From assembly GCA_965247775.1 (NCBI GenBank), contig OZ252031.1:1240001-1304000 (forward strand): a stretch of DNA of 64,000 bases, given 5' to 3'. This document shows positions 7,985-16,966 of this stretch, in pieces (position 1 is the stretch's first letter; each line of letters opens with the position of its first letter). Both the position numbers and the translations under genes were made by a program. Below the pieces are notes generated by a model. It was not told the origin of the DNA. It saw only the letters and a list, made by a program, of their open reading frames with translations, and made no database searches. Source of the stretch: G965247775 sp965247775 (GTDB lineage Bacteria > Chloroflexota > Dehalococcoidia > Bin125).

Positions 7985-9070
7985 CTATGGACCTCGAAAT
8001 CCATTGAATGCCTTCAGGAGCTTCATCGTTGCGGCTCCATCGAGGTGATCCCCCTGATAGCGGCACTCATACAGCCCTTGCAGATTAGAGGGTAGGTCAG
8101 TCCCGTCGGCCACGAGCAGGATCACATTGTTTCGATAGAGCGCTCGTGCGGCTCCGATCTCGATCAGTACGTTATCGTTGATCTTCTGCCGTGGTTTCCC
8201 GTCTTCCCCAACGATTGCTTCATCCGTCGCGACATGGATGACCGCCCCGAAGCAGGACCGCATGTCGTCCATAACCTTGTCTGGAACCGGCTTCGATGGG
8301 GTCTCGATCTCCACAGAAACCACTGGTGCGAACTTCCCGAACGTGACGATCTCCTTGATCGCATCGAGGATGTCTTGGTTCTTCCCGTGCGATATGAAGA
8401 TCCGTACTTCGGTCTGAGCGTCGGACTTGGGCCCAAGGGCCACTTCGGGAATTGTGACATCATCGTCCGTTTCCTGGTCCTCCTCATGCTCAGTGTCGGA
8501 AGTCCGCATTGCCCCTGCGGCTGGGCGCCTGAGCTGCACGTACGTTGCATCCTTGATCACGGTGATCAGCGAAGCTGTCTCTGCCGTGGCCTTGAGCAGG
8601 CCCAGAGTTCGTTCAGCGCGGTCACGAGGGACACCGCAATCGGAGACCAAGACATTCTGAGCGATGCTGTCTTGGGGGAACTTCTTCCCGTCGTACTTCT
8701 GGAGGAATGTGCGGAATGCCGAGGGTTGCTGAGCTGCCTCTCGGAGCGCTTCAACACCGTCGCCTTCCTCGGTTGGTGCAACGGCCCTTTGCCCCAGGTC
8801 GGTTAGGCCGATCATGGAGGCGTTGTATGCGCCGGTTGTAAGCCCGTACGCCAAAGCAGCGCCTGTCTGGTCACGCCAGGCTGAGCTCTGGGGTGACCGC
8901 TCAAGAGCTTTCGCCAGGTCTAGCGGGTTCGTTGGGTCCCCCGCGTAGTTGTCGTTGAGCGCTCGGGCAACCTCGAGCGCATCTTTCAGCGGGACTTTCG
9001 GAACGACTTCTTGCTTGAGCGGACTCCGTCTCGTTTTCTTCTCAGCGCCCGAGGGATTCTTCGCTGGCAT
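7985..9070 (-). CDS. TIR-like (PF10137-type) nucleotide-binding effector with N-terminal winged-helix region
   Basis: A 361-residue, two-part protein. Residues 25-180 form a winged-helix-type region with the pattern ALEVARALNDNYAG, SSAWRDQTGAALAYGL and LTDLGQRAVAPT. After an acidic linker (190-210) comes a TIR-like domain (222-355): RIFISHGKN at its first strand, FGAVIHVATD, then NDNVLIEIGAARAL with Glu304 in the position of the NAD-cleaving glutamate, and ILLVADGTDLPSNLQG. This is the family used as cell-suicide effector in CBASS/Pycsar-type phage defence. Start ATG at 9070 follows CTGGAG. It lies 83 bases downstream of the restriction enzyme gene on the same strand and probably is co-transcribed. 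Role in defence is inferred from family and context. Confidence 0.85.
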   Translation of the reverse strand: MPAKNPSGAEKKTRRSPLKQEVVPKVPLKDALEVARALNDNYAGDPTNPLDLAKALERSPQSSAWRDQTGAALAYGLTTGAYNASMIGLTDLGQRAVAPTEEGDGVEALREAAQQPSAFRTFLQKYDGKKFPQDSIAQNVLVSDCGVPRDRAERTLGLLKATAETASLITVIKDATYVQLRRPAAGAMRTSDTEHEEDQETDDDVTIPEVALGPKSDAQTEVRIFISHGKNQDILDAIKEIVTFGKFAPVVSVEIETPSKPVPDKVMDDMRSCFGAVIHVATDEAIVGEDGKPRQKINDNVLIEIGAARALYRNNVILLVADGTDLPSNLQGLYECRYQGDHLDGAATMKLLKAFNGFRGP

Positions 9071-9153
9071 CGTGGCAACTCCAGGTTGGCTCGCTCGATT
9101 GGGCGAAAATAGCACACATGTACTGCCAAGAGGAGTCGTTGCCAGGCATAGGT

Positions 9154-12100
9154 CTAGCCCACTTCCCACTTGCCCTGCACGACCGCTACCCGGACATTCC
9201 GTGGGGGCCGGCGCTCGTCATCAGCCGGGGTCGGCAACTCGATATCGGAGAAGAGTTCCGATCGGCATACCTCGTCGAGCAGGCCGACGCCTTCAGGCTG
9301 CATCGCGATTGTCGCCTCCAGCACCCAAAGCAGCTCCAGCAGTTGCTCCGTGAACTCCCAGTGCTCGGGCCGGATGTCATCCAGCGGCGATGACTTCAGC
9401 CCGGCGCCGCCGAGCCTGCGGTAGTCCAGCCAGGACTTCACGACCTGCAACCCGGACACCGAGTACTCGTACACCTCCCGCGCCACGGGCGTGAACTCCC
9501 CCTCGCCGACCTGCAGAACCCTCTTCTCGGCGTCATGCGAGTGATTCGCCGGATAGCGATCGGCTGGCACCGCCTTCGTGCAGCGCGCCCGACCCTGCGG
9601 TACGGAGCCGTCCTCCCCCGGACTTCCGAACCGTTCCCCGTACGTGTGCAGATACAGCAGCCGCGCGCCGTGTGCCGCCACCCGTGAGAACAGTTCCGCA
9701 TCCTTCGTGATCGGCAAGCGTGGTGGCGGCAGCTCCAGTTCCTCCCAGAACCGCCTTACGTACCCAGGTTGCGCCAGCACCCCGTAGGCGTAGGCGAACA
9801 GATCCTCGGGCCCGACTCGGCGGTGGTACGTCGTTCCGAGGCGCTCAAGCAGGCCACGCGTGACGTTCGCCTGCGTCGCCGCAGCGTCGCGCCAGAGTGG
9901 GATCGCATGCTTCCCGCCGAAGGAACCGCGGAAATGATGGAGGTCTGGAATCTCCGCCGCGCCCACAGCGACCGGCCCACTCCCCGGAATGCCTGTCAGG
10001 AGTCCCGTCAGGTACGTCTGCTTCGGCCCGTGCACGCGCCAGAGGGCCGGGCGCATGAAGTCGCCGACGCGGGAGTCGGCGAGGGTCCACTGGCGGTCGA
10101 ACGAGCGGTATGCGTACCGCGCGATGACTGCCTGCGCGGCCTGCGGTTTCAGTAGCTCGATCGCTTGATCGCGTCGCTTCGCATCGAACAGTGATGCGTA
10201 ATGGCCGCCGATCGTCCGGTCGCGGGTCTGCTTGAATGCGGTAGCTCGCCCCCTCGGCGCCCGAGCCAGCAGGGAGCGCCACCGATCGACCAGGACGTCA
10301 CGCGTCTCCCCAATCGGCCAGGTGCGTTTCAGCTGGCAACCGGAATGCTGCCATGGGAACACGTCCGTAACCGGAGGCCAGTTGAAGTACGGGCCCGTCC
10401 CGATCGGATAGAAGGGCGCATCCCAGTCTCGCGAGCACTCGCGCCACGCCACGTCGGCGAACGTCCCGATTGCGTCGAGTCCATCGAGCTTCGCCTGCTC
10501 CGCTCCGGTGATCTTGGTCTTCCGGACCGTCGCCGGGTGCTCCGGGTCTGGCGCGCCTTTCCGGAATCCGATCGCGATCGCCACCGGTCTGGTGATCGCG
10601 AAGACGTTCTCCGTCTTCCTCGTGTCGAGGCTGCCCCCTTCTAGATCGATGATCCAGAGTTCGTCGAATACCTCGCGCATCTTGCGCCGCATCCCCGCGA
10701 ATCCCGGACCCCGCAGATACGACGACGCCGTGATGAACGTGACGACCCCTGCACCGTCGGTCGAGTCGAGAACTTTCCACAGCGCCCAGCGCCAGAAGTA
10801 CACGTAGTCGTTATAGACGTTCTTCAGGTGACCTCCACCTCCGGACTCGCGCACGGGCGCAAGGAAATCCTCCAGGATTGGGGTAGGCTGATCCTCGTCA
10901 TCGTCCCCGTGCCGTACCCACCCGCCCTTCCGTCGTCCTCCCTTCTGGTCAAGCTCCCGCTCCTCCCGGTCGTAGGGAGGATTCCCCAGGCAAACGAACA
11001 CACGCGCACGCTTCTTCACGTCCTGCGCGCGCTTCCGTTCCTCCGTCATGCTGGCTTGCAGCAGACCCGCTTGGAACTTGTGCGGGTGGTTGGGAGACTC
11101 CAGCGTGTCGGTCAGGTAGACCAGCCCTGCATGGTCCTTCACTCCCGCCTCCCGCAGCCGTTGGGAGAGGCGCAAGTGCGCCACCGAGTACGGTCCCACG
11201 AGGATCTCGAACGCGTACAGACGTTTGGCCAAGTCCTCAAGCTTCTCCGGCACCGCGCCGGGCCCCCACCGTGCAAGCGTCGCCTCCGCTGCATGGTCCA
11301 GCACCGCCAGCGGATACGTCCCGGTTCCCGCCGCCGGGTCCAGGACGATGACGTCCTTGTCGGCGAACGCGAGCGGTTTCCCCAGCTTCGCGCGTAATAC
11401 CTCGCCCGCCAGCCGCACCTGAGCGCGGACCACCTCCACCGGCGTGTAGTAGACGCCGCGATCCTTCCGAAGTTTGGGATCGTAGACGCCAAGGAACTGC
11501 TCGTAGAAGTACAGCCATGGGTCGCCCACGCTCCCGATCTGTGCCGCGTCCACCGCCGCGATCGCGCGTTCCAGCACCTCGATCGGCATCAGCAGTTCGC
11601 GGCGAACTGCGTCGACTTCCAACCAGCGAAGCGCTTCCGCGAGCAGCGTGTGTTGTCTCTGCAGCGTGTCTACCGCGAAGGCGGGACGCAGGCTCTCCGC
11701 TCCCTCGAACTGCGCCAGGAGCAGGGCATAGGTGACGGTCTGTGCGTAGGCGTCGGCGAACTGTGCGTCGTCGGCTTCCGGGAACAGGATCTCTCGCCAC
11801 TCCGTTGCAAGCGCGTTCAGTGGCCCTCCCTCGCGCCCAAGCGCCTTCTCGACCTCATCGCGCAGAAACCGCGCCAGCGCTGCAAGGAACTCGGCCAGGC
11901 CGCTGGCGGTTTTGGGGACGATCGGCTCCCAGTACAGGAACGCGCGGAGAAGTCCCTTGAGCGTCGCGACCCCGACGTCGTCCAGGGCCGCCGGGCCATC
12001 CTCACTGACGTCTCCGGCGAACCGCGCGCGGGTGATCAGTTTGCCCGAGTGATAGAGACTCCATTCGGAACCATCGCTGTAGATGAGGTTGGGCAGTGCT

Positions 12101-12456
12101 TGAAAGCGCTTCCACTGTTTTCCGTTCGCGCCTGTGAACCGCTCTGGCCGTGCGCCGAGCCCCGGTCGTTTCAGCTCAATGTGGCCACTCAACAGCCCCC
12201 CGACGGTGATGCCAAGATCCGGGCGCCCACCGACGTCATCCGCCCGTACCTCGGTGCGCCAGCTCACGTCGAGTTTGGTGCGGCCCCCGAAGGCTCGCAG
12301 CAGCGCACCGACGGGCGCCTTGAGCTGATCTTCCGGCTGCGCGTCAACCGGCAGTGAGAAGTTCGCGGAGACGGCTTCCGCGTATTCACGTACGCAAGTG
12401 GCGAAGTCATCCACCTGGTCGGACCCTTCCGCGACCCGCTCCCATGCTCTCGGCAC
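9154..12456 (-). CDS. Single-chain restriction-modification enzyme (PD-(D/E)XK nuclease, N6-adenine methyltransferase, target-recognition region)
   Basis: A 1100-residue protein. N-terminus: a PD-(D/E)XK nuclease with R-P-D80-L and E94-L-K96 (GHIELKRPG). Centre: a gamma-class N6-adenine methyltransferase with motif I VLDPAAGTGTY (373-381) and catalytic N-P-P-Y (492-495). C-terminal third: long region like the type ISP/IIG specificity domain. No SF2 helicase motifs are visible between nuclease and methylase, so it resembles type IIG/IIL or a helicase-less type ISP enzyme that cuts and methylates by itself. The start is uncertain: GTG at 12456 is the longest; GTG at 12414 has GGAAGG upstream and would remove 14 residues. 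Followed by the TIR effector gene, which may be triggered when restriction fails (inference). Confidence 0.9.
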   Translation of the reverse strand: MPRAWERVAEGSDQVDDFATCVREYAEAVSANFSLPVDAQPEDQLKAPVGALLRAFGGRTKLDVSWRTEVRADDVGGRPDLGITVGGLLSGHIELKRPGLGARPERFTGANGKQWKRFQALPNLIYSDGSEWSLYHSGKLITRARFAGDVSEDGPAALDDVGVATLKGLLRAFLYWEPIVPKTASGLAEFLAALARFLRDEVEKALGREGGPLNALATEWREILFPEADDAQFADAYAQTVTYALLLAQFEGAESLRPAFAVDTLQRQHTLLAEALRWLEVDAVRRELLMPIEVLERAIAAVDAAQIGSVGDPWLYFYEQFLGVYDPKLRKDRGVYYTPVEVVRAQVRLAGEVLRAKLGKPLAFADKDVIVLDPAAGTGTYPLAVLDHAAEATLARWGPGAVPEKLEDLAKRLYAFEILVGPYSVAHLRLSQRLREAGVKDHAGLVYLTDTLESPNHPHKFQAGLLQASMTEERKRAQDVKKRARVFVCLGNPPYDREERELDQKGGRRKGGWVRHGDDDEDQPTPILEDFLAPVRESGGGGHLKNVYNDYVYFWRWALWKVLDSTDGAGVVTFITASSYLRGPGFAGMRRKMREVFDELWIIDLEGGSLDTRKTENVFAITRPVAIAIGFRKGAPDPEHPATVRKTKITGAEQAKLDGLDAIGTFADVAWRECSRDWDAPFYPIGTGPYFNWPPVTDVFPWQHSGCQLKRTWPIGETRDVLVDRWRSLLARAPRGRATAFKQTRDRTIGGHYASLFDAKRRDQAIELLKPQAAQAVIARYAYRSFDRQWTLADSRVGDFMRPALWRVHGPKQTYLTGLLTGIPGSGPVAVGAAEIPDLHHFRGSFGGKHAIPLWRDAAATQANVTRGLLERLGTTYHRRVGPEDLFAYAYGVLAQPGYVRRFWEELELPPPRLPITKDAELFSRVAAHGARLLYLHTYGERFGSPGEDGSVPQGRARCTKAVPADRYPANHSHDAEKRVLQVGEGEFTPVAREVYEYSVSGLQVVKSWLDYRRLGGAGLKSSPLDDIRPEHWEFTEQLLELLWVLEATIAMQPEGVGLLDEVCRSELFSDIELPTPADDERRPPRNVRVAVVQGKWEVG

Positions 12457-12583
12457 CGTATGCCAGCGCAGCGCTTCTTGAAAGCGCCCCCTCCCCTACC
12501 CTGTCCCCAGCCCCACCGTCCCCAGAAAGGCCCGATCCATGACCACCCGCGACTGACCCGTCGCGGGAGCGCCACCCTCGCTC

Positions 12584-13378
12584 CTACCGCTCCAGCGGCG
12601 TCCCGAAGCCCCCGTCCAGCGTGATCGACTGCCCCGTGATGTACCCCGCCGCCGCCGACGCCAGATACAAACAGGCGTAGCCCACATCCTCCGGCTGCCC
12701 CGTCCGCCCCACCGGCGTCTTCCGCACCTGCTCCGCCCGCGCCTCCGGCGACCCCCAGACGTGCCGGTTCTCATCCGACTCAATGAACCCCGGCGCCACG
12801 GTGTTGACCCGGATCCCACGCCGCCCCCAGTCCCACGCCATCGACTCCGACATCCGCGCCAGCCCACCCTTCGACGCCCCGTACGGGCTCATCCCCGGCT
12901 GCCCCGAATGCTGCGCGACGGAGCCGACGTTGATGATCGACCCGCCCTCCCCGCTCGCCAGCATCTCCTTCGCCACCAGCCGCGACAGCATCCACGCCGC
13001 TCGCAAGTTCACCCGGATCGTCTCGTCGAACAGGTCCGGCTCCATCTCTTCCGCCGGCGCACGGTGAGCCAGCCGCGGCGCCGCGGCGTTGTTCACCAGC
13101 ACGTCGACCGCCCCGAAGGCCGCCAGCGTCTCGTCCACCAAGCGCTGGAGCTGCGTGTCGTCTCCCACATCCGTCGGCACCGCGATCGCCTGTCCGCCCG
13201 CCGCCTCGATCTCCTCCCGCACCGCCGCCAGCCCCTCCGCGCTCCGCGCCGCCAGCGCCACCCGCGCCCCCGCCTCGCCGAAGGCCCGCGCGATCCCTGC
13301 CCCGATCCCCCGGCTCGCCCCCGTCACGATCACGCCGCGCCCCGCCACCGAGAACGCCTCCGGCCAGCCGATCGCCAT
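12584..13378 (-). CDS. Short-chain dehydrogenase/reductase
   Basis: A 264-residue classical SDR. The NAD(P)-binding TGASRGIGAG is at residues 18-27, NNAA near 93, the catalytic serine in IINVGSVAQHS, and the Y-x-x-x-K pair in PYGASKGGLARM; the C-terminal IDENR-type motif ends in GQSITLDGGFGTP. Alanine after the Rossmann strand and an arginine (AARSAEG) suggest NADP(H). The ATG at 13378 follows GGAGG with ideal spacing. It lies 75 bases downstream of the amidohydrolase gene on the same strand, so the two are probably an operon. Substrate unknown; a role in the degradation of oxygenated organic acids is only a guess. Confidence 0.93.
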   Translation of the reverse strand: MAIGWPEAFSVAGRGVIVTGASRGIGAGIARAFGEAGARVALAARSAEGLAAVREEIEAAGGQAIAVPTDVGDDTQLQRLVDETLAAFGAVDVLVNNAAAPRLAHRAPAEEMEPDLFDETIRVNLRAAWMLSRLVAKEMLASGEGGSIINVGSVAQHSGQPGMSPYGASKGGLARMSESMAWDWGRRGIRVNTVAPGFIESDENRHVWGSPEARAEQVRKTPVGRTGQPEDVGYACLYLASAAAGYITGQSITLDGGFGTPLER

Positions 13379-13453
13379 CACACACCTCCGCTCGCGGGCC
13401 GCCCCGCCATCACGCGGCGGCCGTTGCAGCCGCCATCGTCCCCTGCGAACCAC

Positions 13454-14620
13454 TCAGTCGGGCTCCGGCAAGTGATAGATCCGTTGCGCCGTATCGTGCA
13501 GCACCAGACGCCGCACCCCGTCCTCGATCCCCGACAGCACCGCGTGCACGTGCTCCTGCGCCCCCGGGTACAGGCAGGTCGGGTGCGGGAAGTCCGTCTC
13601 GAACATCACGTTGCCCGGCCCGATCCGATCGAGCGCCCGCGACGGCCCGAAATCCTCGAACCAGAACGACGTGTAAATCTGCCGCCGGAAGTACTCCGTC
13701 GGCCGCAGAGACAGCCCCTCTCGCTCGTCCGGCATCGACTCGTCGAACTGCCACTCCAGCGCCTCCAGCACGAACGGCACCCAGCCGATCCCGCTCTCCA
13801 CCGAGACGAAGTTGAGACGCGGGTAGCGCTCCAGCAGCCCGCTCAGGATCAGGTTCATCACGGTGCGGAACTGGCCGATGAACATGGACACGCTCATCGC
13901 CGCCAGATAGCGCTGTCGCCCATACCCCTGCCAGACCATTTTCTCCGCGATCGCAACCCCCGCGCCGATGTGGAAGTTCACCGGGAACTCCAGCTCCTGC
14001 GCGGTCTCCCAGAACGGATCCCAATGCGGATCGTTCAGGTACGGCAGGCCAAAGGCCTCCGGCGTGTCGCACATGACGAATCCGGTCAGTCCGGCATCCT
14101 TTGCTCGTCGTAGCTCTGCCATCGCCTCCGGCAGATCCCAGAACGGCGCCACCGCCTGCGGGAACAGTCGCCCCGCCCCCGCCGACTGCAGCTCCACGAT
14201 CGCGTCGTTGTAGGTGCGCGTGCAGTGGTTGCGCAGCGCCACGTCGTCCAGCTTCAGGAAACTCTCGCTGGCCAGTCCCGCCACGTTGGGATAGATGATC
14301 TGCTGCGAGATCCCCAGCTCGTCCAGCATCGCCAGTCGCGCCGCCGGCTCCGTCGCCGCCCGGCTCATCTCCTCGAACGACGTCAGACCCAGGACGCCGT
14401 ACTCCTTGCTCCCGTCCTTGCGAATCACCGTGTAGCCCAGCGGCCCCAGGTTGATCCCGTCCCCGATGACCCAGTGCGACCGCCCCTTCGCATCCTCCTC
14501 CACGTGCGGCACCACGTCCCGGTACTTGGCCGGCGCCCGCGACGTCCACAGCTCCGCCGGTTCCGTGTAGTGACTGTCGACGTCGATCACCGGCACGCCG
14601 TGTACCGTCAGATTCGCCAC
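13454..14620 (-). CDS. Amidohydrolase-2 family metal-dependent hydrolase/decarboxylase
   Basis: A 388-residue protein of the amidohydrolase_2 (ACMS decarboxylase-like) family. The N-terminal metal motif reads VIDVDSHYTEP (D-x-D/H type), the barrel histidine is in PVNFHIGAG, and the late metal/proton site in MFETDFPHPTCLYPG. Residues such as FVSVESGIGWVPFVLEALEW are characteristic of this branch, which is numerous in Chloroflexota and actinobacterial catabolic clusters. Start is GTG at 14620 behind GGGGAG. A ghost of the 5' end of a second copy is at 15010-15105, on the same strand, so this gene was once duplicated in tandem. The reaction (C-C or C-N cleavage of a small acid) is inferred from family. 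Confidence 0.9.
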   Translation of the reverse strand: MANLTVHGVPVIDVDSHYTEPAELWTSRAPAKYRDVVPHVEEDAKGRSHWVIGDGINLGPLGYTVIRKDGSKEYGVLGLTSFEEMSRAATEPAARLAMLDELGISQQIIYPNVAGLASESFLKLDDVALRNHCTRTYNDAIVELQSAGAGRLFPQAVAPFWDLPEAMAELRRAKDAGLTGFVMCDTPEAFGLPYLNDPHWDPFWETAQELEFPVNFHIGAGVAIAEKMVWQGYGRQRYLAAMSVSMFIGQFRTVMNLILSGLLERYPRLNFVSVESGIGWVPFVLEALEWQFDESMPDEREGLSLRPTEYFRRQIYTSFWFEDFGPSRALDRIGPGNVMFETDFPHPTCLYPGAQEHVHAVLSGIEDGVRRLVLHDTAQRIYHLPEPD

Positions 14621-15009
14621 GGGCTCTCCCCTCGGCCTGCGGGGAGTGCCCGCCAGCGCACGGCCCCGCGCGCCGCAGTCTACCCAGGCGCCCAGCACCC
14701 GGCCAAATCCACGTGTCGGACCCCGGCCGGCCAATCAGCCCCAGGCCACACGCACTGCCACGAACAGGAGGAGCCCGATCACCGATACGACGAACGCTCC
14801 CGCCAGGAAGCGCTCATCCCCTCCCAGCCGCCTCGCCAAGCGCGCCCCGGCGGCCCACCCGCAAGGTTCGCTTCACCTGACGCCCCCGATGAGCCGTCTC
14901 CTCGGTCAGGTGAACGGCCTTTCGTAGGCGGTCGATGGGCACAATGTCCAAGATGGATAGATCGAGCAGCGCCGGTTCACCTGCCTGTTCGCCTGCACGA
15001 CATTTGAGT
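14621..15009. other. Non-coding stretch with faint membrane-protein trace
   Basis: No intact gene is seen. On the minus strand about 14737-14860 reads like the end of a small membrane protein (GDERFLAGAFVVSVIGLLLFVAVRVAWG), without a credible start; DNA to its right up to 15009 reads open but unrecognisable. I take it as decayed sequence between the live amidohydrolase gene and the ghost of its duplicate. Confidence 0.4.
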
Positions 15010-15105
15010 GCTGTCCTGGCGCCCGCGACGTCCACAAGGCCGCCGCCGCCGTGTAGTGACGGTCGACGTCGATCACCGGACGCCGTGCACCGTCAGGTTC
15101 GGCAT
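15010..15105 (-). pseudogene. 5'-end ghost of a second amidohydrolase gene
   Basis: The DNA matches the first 30 or so codons of the amidohydrolase at 13454-14620. It keeps a ribosome-binding site (GGGAGA), an ATG at 15105 and the start MPNLTVHGV, then loses one base before VIDVDRHYTAAAALWTSRAPG, after which similarity ends abruptly. Only the initiation region survives. Confidence 0.85.
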
Positions 15106-15247
15106 GGGATCTCCCTTCCCCCTGCCGCGGGCGCTGCCGGGCCGCACCGCTCGCGCGGGAGTCGACCGAGCCCCCGGAAGCCCCGTAGAACCCGCCCTCC
15201 CCGCTCCCGCTCCCGCCCGCTACCCTCCCCCCGCAGAAGGAGGCCCC

Positions 15248-15739
15248 ATGGCTGACGAAATTACCTTCCCCGTCGAGGCCGGCCACATCATGCTCTTCGC
15301 CCGCGCCTGCGGCGACGACAACCCCGTCTACCACGACGCCGTCTACGCCGAGAGCACCGAGGTCGGCGGCATCATCGCCCCGCCCACCTTCGAGCGCGTC
15401 TGGGCCCAGTGGGACCCCGACTACCCCCTCCGCCCGCGCCAGGACGAGCCCTGGTTCGGCTCCGCCAAGGAGCCCAGCGGCGGGGTCCACAAGGAAACCG
15501 GCGAGACCGAGGGCACCGGCCTCCACGCCGAGCAGCACTACGTCTACCACCGCCCCGTCCGCGCGGGTGAAACCCTCACCGCGCGCAAGCGCCCCGGCCG
15601 CACCTGGGAGAAGGAAGGCCGCCGCGCCGGCCTCATGAAGTTCTCCGAGGAGATCATCGACCTCGTCGACGCTGACGGCGACGTGGTCGTCACCGCCACC
15701 GGCGTCAGCGTCCTCACCTCCAAGCCCGTCGACCAGTAA
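15248..15739 (+). CDS. MaoC-type (R)-hydratase, FAS1-like dehydratase domain
   Basis: A 163-residue hot-dog-fold protein of the MaoC N-terminal/FAS1-like dehydratase type. It begins with the substrate-binding FPVEAGHIMLFARACGDDNP, then APPTFERVWAQW. This half normally lacks the catalytic Asp-His and works with a second subunit that carries them; that partner follows 22 bases downstream (15762). Start ATG at 15248 has AAGGAGG upstream. Together the pair would hydrate or dehydrate an enoyl/3-hydroxyacyl-CoA. The same two-gene arrangement is common in CoA-thioester catabolic clusters. Confidence 0.88.
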   Translation: MADEITFPVEAGHIMLFARACGDDNPVYHDAVYAESTEVGGIIAPPTFERVWAQWDPDYPLRPRQDEPWFGSAKEPSGGVHKETGETEGTGLHAEQHYVYHRPVRAGETLTARKRPGRTWEKEGRRAGLMKFSEEIIDLVDADGDVVVTATGVSVLTSKPVDQ

Positions 15740-15761
15740 GCCGCACCCCCGGAGATCCCCC

Positions 15762-16184
15762 ATGCCCCTCACGGTCAGCCAGCTCCACGTCGGCGACGAG
15801 CATGAAGAGGTCGTCGTACGCAACCTCTCCCGCACCCAGATCGTCCAGTACGCCGGCGCCTCCGGCGACTACAACCCCATCCACAGCGACACGCCCTACA
15901 CCACCCAGGTCGCCGGCTATCCCAGCGTCTTCGCCCACGGCATGCTCAGCATGGGCCTCACCGGCAAGATGCTCACCAACTACGTCGGCGACGGCCGCCT
16001 CACCGCCTTCGGCGTCCGCTTCACCCGCCAGGTCTTCCCCGGCGACTCCCTCACCGCCAAATGCACCGTCGAAGCCCTGCGTGAAGAGGACGGCGCCCAG
16101 CTCGTCGACCTCGCCCTCTCCACCGTCAACCAGGACGGCGAAGAAGTCGTCCGCGGCGCCGCCACCGCCCGCATCGACCCCTGA
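15762..16184 (+). CDS. MaoC-type (R)-hydratase, catalytic subunit
   Basis: A 140-residue hot-dog-fold protein with the hydratase 2 motif YAGASGDYNPIHSD, giving the catalytic Asp and His, and FAHGMLSMGLTG for the following helix. It pairs with the upstream FAS1-like half to make the heteromeric hydratase. Spacing of 22 bases and GGAGAT before the ATG support an operon. Just downstream (16250-16273) the last codons of this gene recur as a short ghost. Confidence 0.92.
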   Translation: MPLTVSQLHVGDEHEEVVVRNLSRTQIVQYAGASGDYNPIHSDTPYTTQVAGYPSVFAHGMLSMGLTGKMLTNYVGDGRLTAFGVRFTRQVFPGDSLTAKCTVEALREEDGAQLVDLALSTVNQDGEEVVRGAATARIDP

Positions 16185-16249
16185 TCATCGCCCGTGCCCC
16201 GTCCCAGGCGGGCGGCCGCCGCTCTCCGGAGCGAGTGCCGGGGGGTACA

Positions 16250-16273
16250 CGTCGCTGCCCGCATCGATCCCTG
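16250..16273 (+). repeat. Ghost of the 3' end of the MaoC gene
   Basis: GCTGCCCGCATCGATCCCTGA here repeats, with small changes, the final codons (ACCGCCCGCATCGACCCCTGA, Ala-Arg-Ile-Asp-Pro-stop) of the gene ending at 16184. It is short, so chance cannot be excluded, but it follows the pattern of gene-end copies seen elsewhere in the window. Confidence 0.5.
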
Positions 16274-16329
16274 AGGGTTCGTCGGGCACGCGTCCACCGC
16301 CTACGCGAGATCGAACTCGGGCTGTGGCC

Positions 16330-16562
16330 CCCGACGCCCCCGCCCCCGCACCGAAATGCGCTGGCCCTCCCGGGGGGCACTCGCGATCAGCCACGACGTA
16401 TAGCCCAGTGCCATCACCCGCCCTCCATCAGGTACTCCGCGTACCCCCAAACGACCCCGCATCCACGTCCGGAAAGAACATAGTCCGGCCGCAACCGCGA
16501 CCACGTGTCCTGCAGCGCGATCAATTCCGTATTCCGAACGTCCACTTCTGAAACCGCCCCAT
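16330..16562 (-). pseudogene. Decayed third MBL-fold hydrolase copy (5' part)
   Basis: Reading leftward from 16562 the DNA encodes MGRFQKWT, then ELIALQDTWSRLRPDY, then AEYLMEGG and finally MALGYTSWLIAS in changing frames. These blocks match the start of the MBL protein at 3845-4744. Several frameshifts and an in-frame stop are present and similarity ends before the zinc-binding motif. It sits head-to-head with an intact YjzC-like gene, exactly as copy 2 sits head-to-head with the frameshifted one. Confidence 0.88.
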
Positions 16563-16721
16563 CGCGCGCCTCCGTGCCCTGGCTCCGCCGGTCCCGGAGT
16601 CCACCACCCCACCCCGCCGCTCCCTCTCAGCCGCCCGCCGCTTACTGCCTCGGGCCGCGTAGAACGACTGTGCTATCCTGGCGGAGGCGACTCACTCGGA
16701 GGGGTCGAGAAAAACGGACCT

Positions 16722-16895
16722 ATGCCTGAGAGACATAAGCCAGGAGAAATCGCCAAGCAGAGCGGGCAGTACCCGATCGTTGGCCCCAAGGGTGGGGATA
16801 CCGGCAAGGAGAGGACCGTCACAAAGGGCGAGCCTTTCCCGCCAACACCCGAGAAGGGTCAGCGTTACGGCAAGCCGGACCGCACGAAGCACTAG
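16722..16895 (+). CDS. YjzC-like small protein
   Basis: A 57-residue, lysine- and proline-rich protein: MPERHKPGEIAKQSGQYPIV, then GPKGGDTGKERTVTKGEPFP and a PPTPEKGQRY block. The pattern K-P-G-E, S-G-Q-Y, T-V-x-x-G-E-P-x-P-P-T-P is that of the YjzC family, small proteins of unknown function found across Firmicutes and others. It has a -10 (TATCCT) at 16674-16679 matching that of the decayed copy. The ribosome-binding site (GGAGGGG) is about 16 bases away, longer than usual. No role can be assigned. Confidence 0.82.
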   Translation: MPERHKPGEIAKQSGQYPIVGPKGGDTGKERTVTKGEPFPPTPEKGQRYGKPDRTKH

Positions 16896-16966
16896 TCGTC
16901 TCGGCGCGATCCTGCAACACGAGTTGCAGGCGGTCATGGGGGTGCCTCAGCCCCGCCCCCTGGACC

